Shown one piece after another: positions 1-9,894 of a stretch of 64,000 nucleotides of DNA (positions are counted from its first letter, which is position 1; each line of letters opens with the position of its first letter). The DNA lies in NCBI GenBank assembly GCA_021292165.1, contig CM037883.1:6364934-6428933 (forward strand), written 5' to 3'. The stretch is from Shinisaurus crocodilurus (Eukaryota > Chordata > Lepidosauria > Squamata > Shinisauridae). Both the position numbers and the translations under genes were made by a program. The notes beneath the pieces were generated by a model. That model was not told where the DNA came from. It saw only the letters and a list, made by a program, of their open reading frames with translations, and ran no database searches.

Positions 1-126
1 GGGGGAAGCCACCACATACACAGTCTATGCACGGGACATAAAAAAATAAATGAATGGGGCAGCCATTGAAAGACACAAAGCCACCCCACAGGAGGAAGGG
101 GTACAGCCCAAATGAGGGATTGCACC

Positions 127-192
127 AGCCTTCCCCAAACTTTGTGCCCTCCAGATGCATTGGACTACAACTCCCAGCATCCCACAGCCAGC
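127..192. mobile_element. CAGCCTTCCCCAACC-type hAT MITE, half
   Basis: CAGCCTTCCCCAAACTTTG..GCCCTCCAGATGCATTGG and one ACAACTCCCAGCATCCC arm; the other arm is missing. Confidence 0.7.
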
Positions 193-251
193 CTTCAATT
201 GGATGGATCCAGTTAAAACGGATCTAAGCCCCCCAACTTGTAACCTTCACT

Positions 252-385
252 TTAGTCTTCCCCAAATTGGGTGTCCTTCAGACGCTTTGGACTACAACTC
301 CCAGAACCCCCGACCATTGGCCATGCTGGCTAGGGCTGATGGGAGTTGTAGTCCAACAGATCTGGAGGACACCAGGCTGGATTAC
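252..385. mobile_element. CAGCCTTCCCCAACC-type hAT MITE
   Basis: Both arms are present: GTCTTCCCCAAATTGGG left, GGGAGTTGTAGTCCAACAG right, with a CTGGAGGACACCAGGCTGG end. Left of VMA21 exon 1, in its first intron. Confidence 0.75.
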
Positions 386-519
386 ACACACACACGATTC
401 TGGGTCTCCTCAGAGCAGACCGAGGCGTGTAATTCTACACTGACATCCCCGAGAGTAAACCCCACTGAACTCAACGGGGCTTACTTCCGAGTAGACCCAT
501 ATAGATGTGCCCTGGATGG

Positions 520-990
520 GAACGCCTTCCTTCGCCCGCCCCGGAGCCCCCAATCTTTATTTTAACCTGTCTTCGGAAGACGAGAGCGCGTTCAACGCCG
601 CCTTGTCGTAACGCTCCATAACGGCCGTTTTATCGAAGCGCTCCATGACGAGAAGCGGCTCCTTCCGCATCCGGAAAGCGGGGGGGGGGGAGCCAGAAGG
701 GGCGCGCGCTACTTATTTCCGGTCAGCTGACCCGCTTTCCTGTCCCAGCTTGTACCGCGGCGGCTAGTCATGTGGCAAAAAAGAGAGAAGGAAAGGTGAG
801 GCCGGACTTTCGGAAATGCCTAGACCGTCTCCATGAGCCGGCCCAGCCGTAGAGACAGAGCGGAGTGTCACTTATAAGTCTAATTCGAGTTCGGTGCTGT
901 GAGGCGGTCATCTTTAAGGGCCTGATATCCCGCCGGAGCGGCTTCCCCGAACCTCGTGCTCTCCAGATGGTTTGGACTTCAGCTCCCGTC
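520..990. promoter_or_regulatory. CpG-rich promoter region of VMA21
   Basis: This block is rich in CG dinucleotides, unlike the CpG-poor DNA around it, and surrounds VMA21 exon 1. No TATA box is evident. CCGGAA-type ETS cores lie at 671-676 and, reversed, at 717-722. A palindrome GTCAGCTGAC is at 722-731, and TCATGTG, an M-box type E-box, is at 768-774. A housekeeping V-ATPase factor with a CpG-island promoter is expected. Promoter function is inferred from position and composition. Confidence 0.75.
567..646 (-). CDS. VMA21: VMA21 exon 1 (V-ATPase assembly chaperone), 5' part only
   Basis: VMA21 is a small two-membrane-span ER protein that chaperones assembly of the Vo sector of the vacuolar H+-ATPase. 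Seen: from the ATG at 619 the minus strand reads MERYDKAALNALSSSED and then AG before a GT donor (566-565). Known: human VMA21 begins MERPDKAALNAL and its first exon is also 17 codons plus AG, so length, phase and sequence all match. Odd: two further in-frame ATGs lie upstream, at 646 and 670. The stretch 620-646 (MERFDKTAV) is a 27-base near-copy of the canonical start (MERYDKAAL). Both the 646 and 619 ATGs have G at -3 and +4; the 670 ATG has a weaker context. The feature is drawn from 646; the family-typical start is 619. Exon 2, with the membrane spans, lies beyond the left edge: the 566 bases present downstream hold only repeats. Confidence 0.9.
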
Positions 991-1065
991 AGCCCCAGCC
1001 AGTGCTCAGGGGTTCTGGGAGTTGTAGTCCAAAACGGCTGAAGGAGGACACCAATTTGGGGAAGG
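940..1065. mobile_element. CAGCCTTCCCCAACC-type hAT MITE
   Basis: GCTTCCCCGAACCTCGTGC..GACACCAATTTGGGGAAGG inverted ends with ACTTCAGCTCCCGTCAGCCC and GGGAGTTGTAGTCC arms. At the edge of the CpG block. Confidence 0.75.
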
Positions 1066-1089
1066 TTGCGCTACGGGCGGGGCGACACC

Positions 1090-1235
1090 TTTTGGCGTTG
1101 GATGGATCCAGTTTAATCTTAAGAGTAGATGCATGGAAATAAATGGGGCTTAACTGAGACATGACTAACTTAAGCCCCATTGCTTTCAATGGGTCTACTT
1201 TTAAGTATGAGTAAATCTGGATCCAGCCCTTTGTT
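1090..1235. repeat. GGATCCAG..AGTAAGCCCC-type palindromic repeat
   Basis: GGATGGATCCAGTTTAATC .. AAATCTGGATCCAGCCC with GGGGCTTAA/TTAAGCCCC arms. Degenerate one-arm relatives (ACTCCCATTGA..ATAGGATTG) are at 431-510, 2650-2795, 13205-13345, 14670-14765, 30070-30160, 41170-41255, 48795-48890 and 53825-53905. Confidence 0.65.
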
Positions 1236-1500
1236 CTATTTTTTTTTAATGGAAGCGAATCTTTAAATAGATGGATAAATGCATCATTTTACAGCAGTCT
1301 TGTACAAGCACATAACACAACCTAAAGGGGTGTTCACTTGTTTTTTAAAAAAATGTTCCAATCCAATTTTAATTAGTTTATTAAATTTAAAACAGCTAGT
1401 GCCCAACAGACTAATTCCCTTGGGCTGCAACAATAAAATAACAATCAAAGCAATACATACAACAATGAGTATCAACATATTGAATATTAACTCATTTAAA

Positions 1501-1642
1501 GCACTCTCGTATGCATGTTTAGACAGAAAAAAAAGTCCTACAGCTCCCAGCATTCTCCAGCCAGCCATGCTAGCTGGGGAATGCTGGGAGATGTGGGACT
1601 TTTTTTCTGTCTAAACATGCATAAGATTGCACCTTAAAAATA
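1501..1642. mobile_element. palindromic MITE, GGGCGCAATCCTATGCATG type
   Basis: Arms TATGCATGTTTAGACAGAAAAAA and its reverse around CTCCAGCCAGCCATGCTAGCTGGGG. Better-preserved copies of this family read GGGCGCAATCC..GGATTGCGCCC next to TTAA, suggesting a TTAA-type target, not proven. Confidence 0.75.
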
Positions 1643-1796
1643 TTAAAGAGCTAGCTTAATAAACGGAGTACCAGATTAGAAATTGATATGCCTGCTGGAA
1701 CAGGAAGGTATTAACCTGGTGTCTAAACCTATACAGTCCAAAGTTTACCCTCTTAGGGCACAATCCTATGGATACATTGAACTATGCATTACAGTC

Positions 1797-2340
1797 AGTG
1801 TACTGGAAGAAGCAAAGACTACTAGCATTGAAAAAATGATCCTTCAATGCCAACTTCAATGGACCGGTCATGTTGTTCGAATGTCTGACTGCCGTCTCCC
1901 AGAGCAGTTACTTTATTCCCAACTCAAGGATGGAAAGCGGAATATCGGTGGTCAGCATAAGAGGTTTAAAGATGTTCTTAAGGCTAATCTAAAAAAATGC
2001 AATATAAACATCGAAAACTGGGAAGCTCTGGCCCATGAACGATCTAACTGGAGGTTGGCCTTTCACAAAGGCTCTATGGACTTTGAAGAAGCCCGAGTGC
2101 AAGGTGAAAGGGAGAAACGTGCTAAGCGAAAAGCACGTCAAATGAATTCTTTTCAGGACCATCTTCCATCTGGTAACCTGTGTCCTCACTGTGGAAAGCT
2201 GTGTGGATCTAGAATTGGCCTCCACAGTCACTTACGGACCCATCGCTAGAGTCTACACAATATTTTTCTTTAGAATTTCCTCCTTTTAAAAATTTCTTTT
2301 TGTAATTCTTTTTATCCTGGAAGACAATCTTACTCGGTCA
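1797..2340 (+). mobile_element. non-LTR retrotransposon 3' end with C-terminal zinc finger
   Basis: About 150 codons stay open to the TAG near 2249. Seen in order: a LRW-like segment (LQWTGHVVRM), LPEQLLY, GGQHKRFKDVLK, a basic stretch KRAKRKAR, then a final CPHC..C..HSHLRTHR C2H2-type finger. This arrangement is the C-terminus of a vertebrate LINE reverse-transcriptase ORF. The 3' end reads GTCACGAGTGATCGCC, typical of this LINE group, and a MITE begins directly after. The upstream reverse transcriptase is missing (5' truncation). Confidence 0.75.
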
Positions 2341-2344
2341 CGAG

Positions 2345-2464
2345 TGATCGCCTACTTAGACAGAAAGTCCTACAACTCCCAGCATTCCCCAACCAGCCAT
2401 GCTAGCTGGGGGATGCTGGGAGTTGTAGGACTTTCTGTCAAAACATACATAGGATTGCACCTTG
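2345..2464. mobile_element. GGGCGCAATCC-type MITE
   Basis: CTTAGACAGAAAGTCCTACAAC arm and AACATACATAGGATTGCACC end. Directly abuts the LINE end at 2340. Confidence 0.75.
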
Positions 2465-2465
2465 A

Positions 2466-2540
2466 GGGCGCAATCGTATTTATGTTTAGACAGAAAAAAG
2501 TCCTAAAATTCCCAGCATCCCTCCAACCTTTATGCAACAC
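2466..2540. mobile_element. GGGCGCAATCC-type MITE, half
   Basis: GGGCGCAATCGTATTTATG left end and one arm only; head-to-tail with the previous copy. Confidence 0.7.
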
Positions 2541-2799
2541 TATATAAACACATACAAGAAAAACCTGTAGTGGCTTTTAATATAAGCATGGCAAAGAAAT
2601 GCTGGACTGAACCATAGGCTGCCCTCTGAAACATATTTATTTTCAAGTAAGCGCCACTGAATAATTGGACTTACTCTGGAGTAAACATGCTATAGGATTG
2701 TTTTGCAACACTGAAATCCTAAACCACTTACTATGGAGCTAGTCCCATTGAACTGAATGGGATGTTCTTCTGAATAAACATGCTCAGGATTGTGCTGCT

Positions 2800-3850
2800 A
2801 TTGTGGCAGATGTATGAAGTATGACATATGAAGTATGATCCTCAGCAAATTCTGCACACATTACGGGAAGGTAAACAGTGGGGCTTAAAGGCCCTGAAAT
2901 GTAAGAGGCACAGGCTGTGACATTTGTATGCAAATATCTGTGACATTTTAAAACAGGCGCTCCTGCCAGCAGGAATTATCTTCTATTTGGCTTTTGTGCC
3001 ACACCTAGTTGCCTTTAGGAATAATAAAAAATTATCTGTAATTAGGATTAGAGCATATTATTCAGTAACTATATTTGTAATAATGTGACCTTTTAACAAA
3101 GCACCTTGCCAAGAGACAGTGGAATAAGAAGTAACACAGAGCGCTACGTGTGTCAAGTGGGTTGGAATCCCTGTGTAAACCCCATTGCAATAGGAGGGAA
3201 GCGTTGCTGTTGCCATAAACTGCACCAGCCTGTTCACACATGATAGTAACATTTCATACAACAGGACACCCTTGGTCTACACACTCAGAAGGTAGTAGAA
3301 GTGGACTGTTACCACACCAGGTTGTGGGTAGGGGGGTGTCCTTTTTCAATGCTCCCCACATAAACAAAAATCCCAGTGAGTAAAGAACTAGCCCTGCCTG
3401 TTTCTTTGTGGGCTAGTTTTCTCCTTGCAGGAAGTTTTAGAGCTTTTTGGTGGGTTACATAGGGATGATCCCCTACCCGAAGCTGTACAATCCATTCAAC
3501 ACCGCATAACTCTACCACCTCATTTCACTTCATCTGCTAAACGATTAGATTGCAATAACAATGATTGTGATGGGAGGTTTACCCCAGTCAGGAAACTAGA
3601 TAAAAACTTATCCCTCCCAAACAAGAACAGAATAATGACACCCACATATAACTGTCTAATGCCACCTAGTGACTAAACCATGACACTAACTACACATCAC
3701 CAAGATGATGATAACGGGTGAACAGCGTTATGTATATATTTTTGTATTGGCCCCAACTGTGGGCCCATTAAGATCTCGACTGATTCCCAGGGAAGGATAA
3801 GTCAGCTCTAGGGTTGCTTACGAGGATACAAGTTTATTGAGTAACTTACA
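2800..3850. other. no gene seen; unclassified intergenic DNA
   Basis: No coding or RNA signal recognised. 3280-3720 could be an old unidentified repeat. Confidence 0.4.
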
Positions 3851-4405
3851 GGTTAGGGTTAGGAAAAGAAGGGTCCGTGTGCATGTCCCAGGGCCTGGAA
3901 CTAGCCTAGATGATTGAGCTGAAACAGTGAGCCATCAGGAAGAACCCGCTCAGTGATGCGTTCGGACATGCTCTCTAAATATATGGGGATTATGCCTGCA
4001 TGTTCCGGTTAGGGTTCAGGTTAGGGTTAGGAAAACAAGGGTCCGTGTGCATGTCCTGGGGCCTGGAACTAGCCTAAATTGTGCAGAAAGAGTGAGCGGT
4101 CAACAAGAACCCGCTCAGCAATGCATTTGGACATGCTCTCTGAATATATGGGGATTATGCCTGCATGTTAGGGTTAGGGTTCAGGTTAGGGTTGGGAAAA
4201 CAAGGGTCCGTGTGCATGTACAGGCCTATGGCTCACGCTGGCTCACGTGGAAAGCTAAGCAGGGTCAGGCCTGGCTATTACTTGGATGGGAGACCCCTCC
4301 TCTAGTTTCCTACATTGAGCAGGGGGTTGGAGTCGATAGCTTTGTAGGCTCCTTCCAACTATGATCTATGAAATCTATGTCCAGGGGCCTGGAACAAGCC
4401 TAGAT
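3851..4405 (+). repeat. about 165-bp satellite with telomere-like TTAGGG steps, three units
   Basis: Units start at 3851, 4019 and 4184 with GGTTAGGGTTAGG (third GGTTAGGGTTGGG), followed by AAGGGTCCGTGTGCATGTCC. Spacers between units carry extra TTAGGGTTCAGG steps. The third unit is broken by a 5S-headed SINE (4219-4378). Confidence 0.9.
4219..4378 (+). mobile_element. 5S-rRNA-headed SINE with CR1 tail, inside satellite
   Basis: GGCCTATGGCTCACGCTGG head, then AAAGCTAAGCAGGGTCAGGC and TACTTGGATGGGAGACC, the 5S rRNA internal control region, then the GGTTGGAGTCGATAGC tail ending CTATGATCTATGAAATCT. It interrupts the third unit of the 3851-4405 satellite. Confidence 0.85.
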
Positions 4406-4545
4406 ATTTTTGGTCCCTCCCCTTTTGCATGTGGCCCCACCCATTTTTTACTTTGGCTCCACCCACCACTGGAATGCAGCCACTGAGAGCTTCTCCGAAA
4501 TGAAATTCAGCCCTGAGGCTGAAAGACTTTCTGCACCCTGATATA
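4400..4545. mobile_element. right end of the GGCCC-type hAT
   Basis: CCACCACTGGAATGCAGCC and TTCAGCCCTGAGGCTGAAAGAC..TGCACCCTG as in 16938-17409. Confidence 0.7.
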
Positions 4546-4577
4546 CCGCACCATTGGCTAAACTACTTTTCCTAGAG

Positions 4578-4690
4578 CAGTGTTCTCCAACCTTGGGTCC
4601 CCAGACGTTTTTGGCCTACAACTCCCAGCATGCCCCATGCTGTGAATTGTAGGCCAAAAACGTCTGGGGACCCAAGGTTGGAGAACACTG
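4578..4690. mobile_element. palindromic hAT MITE, same family
   Basis: Duplications TCCTAGAG/CCCTAGAG (7 of 8). The centre is shortened. Confidence 0.85.
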
Positions 4691-5419
4691 CCCTAGAGGC
4701 TATGAAAACGTCTATCCTGATTGAGGCTTTGTTTCTAAACCCCTCTAGGTGGAGCTGCTCAAAAGGAAATGAAGATCAGCTTTTGAAATACAGTCTTCTT
4801 CATCTCCTCCTCCACTGTCTCAAGAGAGGTAGAAGCCATGTGTGATAGTTTGCAAAGGGATTTAAAGGGAGTTAAAATTAGAAAATGCCAACAAAGCCCA
4901 TCTCCTTCCCATGCAATGTATTTTGCAGCCGGACTAAAATCAGATATGTTTGTTTTACAAGAAGATTGCTCATATGAGTGTCAATCATCTCTCCTGGCAA
5001 TTCATTCAGATTCCTAAGGAGACACAATTGAAGCCAAGAGAACTTTCTCAAACTCTGGAGAAGGTGAATCGCAAGCTTACCGCAGAATGGAATCTACAAG
5101 CCAATTTATTATAAACACAAGCAGTGGCATCACACCTTGGTGCTTTTATGAGTTTCTAAAAGGCCGAATGTTGCAGGACCGACTTTATACGGTAGTTGGG
5201 TAAAGCACAGGAAAACCTAGGAGAACCCTGCATATCCACACTTCCCACAGCATGATTTTTGCAAGCCTTGCACATCTGCTACCATGCACCAGAGCCTGGT
5301 TTTAGTGTGCATTAGCAAATACGTGAAAAGCTAGGTTTGCAGTGGTGTATCAAAAACTGGATCCTGTGTATGGAGACATATACCCAAACACGGATGGTAG
5401 ACTTATCTCAGGTCAGACT

Positions 5420-5725
5420 CAGTGGTGTAGTGGTACATTTTGAAGTGCAGGCGTTCATCACAATGGTCCCCATAGCCACACCCCCAAGGAGAGTCCAAAA
5501 ATGCAGGCAGCTGTGTGGCTCCATGTCAACAAACCAGTTCCAGGAGTTTTCTAGAGCAGGTTCTAGGAGTTTTCTAGGCAGCTGAGGGGCTCCATGTCAA
5601 CAAACCAGTTCCAGGAGTTTTCTAGAGCAGGTTCTAGGAGTTTTCTAGGCAGCTGTGTGGCTCCATGTCAACAAACCAGTTCCAGGAGTTTTCTAGAGCA
5701 GGTTCTAGGAGTTTTCTAGAGCAGG
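5420..5725. mobile_element. CAGTGGTGTAG-type hAT end with internal tandem array
   Basis: CAGTGGTGTAGTGGTACATTT then TTCATCACAATGGTCCCCATAGCC matches the reverse complement of the right end of 19063-20060. The body turns into the 71-bp tandem repeat and no second terminus is found. Confidence 0.75.
5506..5718 (+). repeat. 71-bp minisatellite, three units
   Basis: Units at 5506-5576, 5577-5647 and 5648-5718, each starting GGCAGCTG and containing CAACAAACCAGTTCCAGG and a repeated GAGTTTTCTAG/GCAGGTTCTAG sub-motif. Units differ at only a few bases. Confidence 0.95.
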
Positions 5726-6035
5726 TTCGCTTCCACAAGATGTCATGATGGTCACCAATCTGGAGGGCTTTAAAGGGGGATTGGACACATTCATGGAGGA
5801 GAAGACTATCAATGGCTACTAGTCCTGATAGCTATATGCTACTACCAGTATCAAGGGCCGTGTGCCTGTGTCCCCCAGTTGCTGGGACACATGGGTGGGT
5901 GGGCGCTGTTGCACTCCTGTCCTGCTTGTGGGATCCCGTGGGCAGCTGGTTGACCACTGTGTGAACAGAATGCTGGACTAGAAGGACCCTTGGCCTGATC
6001 CAGCAGGGCTCTTCGTATGTTCTTATAACCCTTTT
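5715..6035 (+). mobile_element. CR1-like LINE 3' end
   Basis: Encodes a relic of LPQDVMMVTNLEGFK..LDTFMEEK, then ends TGATCCAGCAGGGCTCTTCGTATGTTCTTAT. It starts just after the 71-bp tandem repeat. Confidence 0.7.
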
Positions 6036-6454
6036 AGCTGGCAATGCTGGGGATTGATCCTGGATCCTTCCACATGGAAAGCATATGCTCCTTCACTGAG
6101 CATGGGCTCTCCCCACAACTAGCTGTCCATGTGCTGGGAGTTGGCAATGGCAGCAATCACAAGCAATGAATCCCTACTGCCTCCCCTCTCTTCTCCCCTT
6201 TTCAGCTGTGTGCTATCATGCAGGATGGGGTAGAAAGACAGGAGCCTGGTGGGCAGGGCTAGAAAACTAGCATGCCAGGGAGAAGGTACATGCTAGAAAC
6301 ATGTGATGTCCCTCTCTGTGCCAATGGCACAGTCCTGGAACAGTTTTATCGCATGATCTTCTAATGTGCATACTGTCAGTGGCATATAGAATAGCACCTT
6401 TTCTATATTCTCAGAGGCACTTTGACTTTCAGTGCTTCACATGTTCCAGGACTG

Positions 6455-6915
6455 AACTTCAGAGTTCAAAAAGGCTAAATTCAAGTTGTTAGTTCTAGAG
6501 TACAAAGCCCTAAATGGCCCAGGAGACAGGTACCTGAAGAACCACCTTCCTAACTGACCAGCCCAGTATTTAAAATTGCCCAGGGAGCCTTTGCTTGTGG
6601 TGCCCTTGAGGAATGTGGCCTGTGGCAGAGCCTTCTCAGTGGTGACACGCTGACTATGGAACTTCCTTCCAGTAGAGATTTGGCCATCCTCCACACTGCC
6701 ATTCAGTTGCCAGTTAAATATGTATTTATCTATACAAGATTTTGATGTATAGGCAAGTGTTGTATCTGTTGTCTTGCATTGTAGTGATGGTTCCATTGTA
6801 TTTTGTGTATTTGTAATTTTAGAGTTATGATTGTAATGGTGTTCATGTATTGTTCTTATGAGTTGATAGCTGCCCTTGTATCCTTGCGAGGAAGGGCAGG
6901 ATATAAATAAAATAA
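6455..6915 (+). mobile_element. L2-like LINE 3' end
   Basis: Degenerate YKALNGP-type and RAFSVV-type blocks (TACAAAGCCCTAAATGGCCC; CAGAGCCTTCTCAGTGGTG), then a 3' end GAGGAAGGGCAGGATATAAATAAAATAAA. This tail is shared with the tRNA-headed SINEs below. Confidence 0.75.
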
Positions 6916-6967
6916 ATTCTTACTCAAATTAATCTGGGACACTAGGTAACGACATTGAATTTTACTC

Positions 6968-7046
6968 AAGTGTTTTTGGGCACAATCCTATGCATATTTA
7001 GACAGAAAAAAGTCCTACAACTCCCAGCATTCCCCAGCTAACCATG
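6968..7046. mobile_element. GGGCGCAATCC-type MITE, half
   Basis: GGGCACAATCCTATGCATATTTAGACAG and the ACAACTCCCAGCATTCCCC arm; the right arm is absent. Confidence 0.7.
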
Positions 7047-7454
7047 CTGTGCCCATACTGAATTCTACCCAAATGTATCTTCTATTAAAGTGTTACGCAG
7101 ATTTATCTTCAGCTATGCTTTTCCCTTTGCAGCTGCTCATTTAAATATACACCAAGCATGGCACGAGCACTGAGACTGTAACGAAGGAAATTTTATTATG
7201 GTCAGTTTGCACACATCTAGTTACACGCCCAGTGAATTATTTCTAGAAAGTAACAGCCGAGGCACAGAGTAATTTCCATAAGTATGCTGTAGACGTTTAG
7301 GTAATAGAGATACAATATAGTTGTGGTTTCCGAGGGCTAAAATGGAACCTGGCACTGGCAGTTCACTGCAACCGGGAAAACTATGATCAGAAACTAACCT
7401 CGCTCACACATCCATGTACAAAATTTCAGGGGAGGCTAGTGATTCCTAAATCAG

Positions 7455-7602
7455 TAGGGTTCCTTATCCATTACAGCTTTTATTTTGAGCTTTATAGGAG
7501 CCATTCATGGTGCTCCATATTTTGGGATGGAGCTCAGCACCATGGATAGCTCCTATAAAGCTCAAAATAAAAGCTGTAATGGAGTCACCAGTTTCCCCTG
7601 CA
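7455..7602. mobile_element. CAGTGGAGGC-type palindromic MITE, arms only
   Basis: TTTTATTTTGAGCTTTATAGGAGC and its reverse around CCATATTTTGGGATGG, then GGAGTCACCAGTTTCCCC. Confidence 0.75.
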
Positions 7603-7724
7603 TAATTTGTTCTTGTCAAGGTGCCAGACACCTCAGTTCCAACAGAGTACTTATTGCTACAATCTGTTATTCAGTAGATGGCTCTCATAAAGTAATCAGT
7701 TCCCCTCTTCATTACCTTCATGCA

Positions 7725-8330
7725 GGGTGAACTTAAAGTCCATAAATCAAAAGCCAGCTTTCAAGCACAAGTCCATGTAACTGTCTGTAGTCATGTCAGC
7801 CAGAGGTTCACCGGGTAGGAGTTCTTGGTTCCCGGTCCGAGTCACAGTCCAGAGTCGTCGTAGCCAGAAGATCAACAGGTAGGGTTTCAAGTATCAGAGA
7901 GTGTGTGCCAGGAATCAGAGTCGTTGCTTCCTACAACTGGACCCGGTCAGTCCCTCCAAGATATATCCTGACACTGGCCTCGCTTTCAGTCACTACCGCT
8001 TGCTTCTGGGCAAATGCCTTTCCACCAGGCACTTCTCCTGACCACACGTTGGGAAGGCTGCAGAGCCGAAGTTCCTTCATCCCCTGAGTCAGCCTCCTTG
8101 CTCAAGGCCAGTTCCAGCAGCTGCCTCGCATCGGCCAGCCTCCCTCCTCTTGTTCACTGAGGGGAGGGGGACTTCCCAAGGTCGGCTGGCCTTGGCTCCA
8201 ACCAGCTGCAGCAGGTGCGTGCCCCTTTGCCTGTTCCAGCTCCGTTTCTGATTCTGAGCCGAGGCTGGAGCAAGATCCTACAGTTCTCCCATTGCTCGCA
8301 TAAGCTCCAGCTGTCCTCATTTACTTGGTA
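7725..8330. mobile_element. possible LTR-type repeat, unclassified
   Basis: Many short GTCCAGAGTC/CCGAGTCACAGTCC motifs and a GC-rich second half resemble lizard LTR sequence. No ends, duplications or coding were found. Confidence 0.25.
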
Positions 8331-8765
8331 CTACTATCTATATTTTTTGCCTTTTGGGAATGCCGTGTTAAAAATATTGTGCGTTATCAGCTGCTTCAGT
8401 TGTCATAAGAACGTAAGGATTTCGGCTGAACGTGTGTGGGGAGGGAGTCAGGAGATGGGGGCTGTGGATTTCATTAGGGGTCCTCCCACATTTCCCCCTG
8501 CAACTCACACACTGCCTACCTTGACATTTGATTGCGACGTGCATAACTGGAGCGGCGCGGGAAGGAGCCAGCCAGGCCAAAGCAGCTCTCGCGCGCCACT
8601 CAGGATTTCCTGCGTCTTGGATTAAGTCAGGAGCGGGGAACTTCTTTCAGGCCAAGGGCCGAATTCAATTTCAGAGCAGCTCTCGGGGGCCACATTCGAG
8701 TGGTGGGGGGAGCAAGAAGAGGCAAAAGGGGTGAGGCCAGAATACCAGCATATGTTAACTTAGGG

Positions 8766-8900
8766 CAGTGTTCTCCAACCTTGGGTCCCCAGATGTTTTT
8801 GGCCTACAACTCCCAGCATGCCCCAGCCAGCTATGCTGGCTGGGGCATGCTGGGAGTTGTAGGCCAAAAACATCTGGGGACCCAAGGTTGGAGAACTCTG
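8766..8900. mobile_element. 135-bp palindromic hAT MITE (CAGTGTTCTCCAACC type), perfect 8-bp TSD
   Basis: Almost wholly palindromic: CAGTGTTCTCCAACCTTGG ... CCAAGGTTGGAGAACTCTG. Flanked by ACTTAGGG at 8758-8765 and 8901-8908. 8-bp duplications and CAG..CTG ends identify a hAT non-autonomous element. The arms hold ACTCCCAGCATGCCCCAGCC. Confidence 0.95.
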
Positions 8901-8937
8901 ACTTAGGGTGAACCCAGAGTCTTACGGGAATCCTGTG

Positions 8938-9260
8938 CAAAGCAGGAGCAGCAGCAGAGGCGATCTTTGCCTTTCCGCCCTGCGTTTTCACTAGACTGCC
9001 ATTTTCAGCAGGGAGAGGGAAGGAGGCGGGAGCGGCTTCCGGATACCTCATCATATCCTGGCCACTCTAGTCTCCTCCCCTCCCCCTGAAATGCCAACCT
9101 TTAACCCCTCTCCGAGGTTTCCTGACCTTGGAGAGCGGCCAATGTGGTTCTTTCTTCTTCCCAGCTCTGAGGTTGGAGTGCTGTCTCCAACTTTGGAGCT
9201 GGGAATCCAAACTATCCTATGGTTCTGCCACACAATGTCTAGGGGCCATAATAGGATCAT
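8938..9260 (+). mobile_element. CATAGGATTG-ended GC-rich element, copy 1
   Basis: Shares the CCAGCTCTGAGGTTGG / CCAACTTTGGAGCTGGGA palindrome region and the TCATATCCTGGCC block with the copies below. Nested in hAT 8628-9475. Confidence 0.6.
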
Positions 9261-9894
9261 TCCCATAAAGCTCTTACAGCCAGTATAACTAAGCCTTGGG
9301 AGAGGCATTTCCATTTTTAGCTGGGGGGGGGGATGGAGTACATGCAAAGGCTGGAAAACTACTAAATGGCTGGTGGTCAGGGGAAAGGGGTGTGGCCAGG
9401 AAAGGAGAGAGGCAGCTGGATTTGGCCCCTAGGAGGGCCGGATATGGCCCACTGGCCTGAGGTTACCCACCCCTGAATTAAGTGTTTGTCTGATTACTGC
9501 TCACTCTCCAACCAAGTGTGGAAACGCTCGGACAAGATAAGGCTCAAACAACCTGATGGATTCCATTGCAATTCTGAGAGACCAGCCTCCCATTTATCTT
9601 AATACTGATGACAGCTCATCAATAACTCCCCTTTCAGGTAGGAAATGTTCAGCCACGTCCATACATTTATTTCTTTTAAAAGAAAAGTACAAGGGGATGT
9701 CCTTTGGTGGGGCAGTTTGTTCTCTACAAAGTCCTGTTTGCATTTGCTTTATGGAATGGTTCAATACAATGGTTTGTCGTCCGTGGTGTTTACTGGTAGG
9801 CGTAGCAAAAACTGCTGGAAAGACAGAAATTAAGCAGATTAATAAGCTTTTCCTAGCATGGTGGTGGAAGGCTAATCTGGTACATTTCAATTAA

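Larger units (their letters stand above)
8628..9475. mobile_element. hAT (CAGGGGTGGGGAACC type) with two nested elements
   Basis: CAGGAGCGGGGAACTTC left and GGCCTGAGGTTACCCACCCCTG right, flanked by GATTAAGT/AATTAAGT (8620-8627; 9476-9483). The inner MITE (8766-8900) and a CATAGGATTG-type element (8938-9260) lie inside. Confidence 0.85.

Noticed and set aside
770..796. A divergent plus-strand exon (ATGTGGCAAAAA..AAAG before GTGAGG)
   Set aside because: Good donor consensus and island position, but only nine codons and no further support.
1279..1614. Open frame of 111 codons
   Set aside because: Ends inside a palindromic MITE; no motif and AT-rich random composition.
4047..4364. Open frame of 105 codons
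   Set aside because: It runs across the satellite and a SINE; no coding signal.
5506..5718. CRISPR array
   Set aside because: The 71-base units are contiguous, without unique spacers, in vertebrate DNA.
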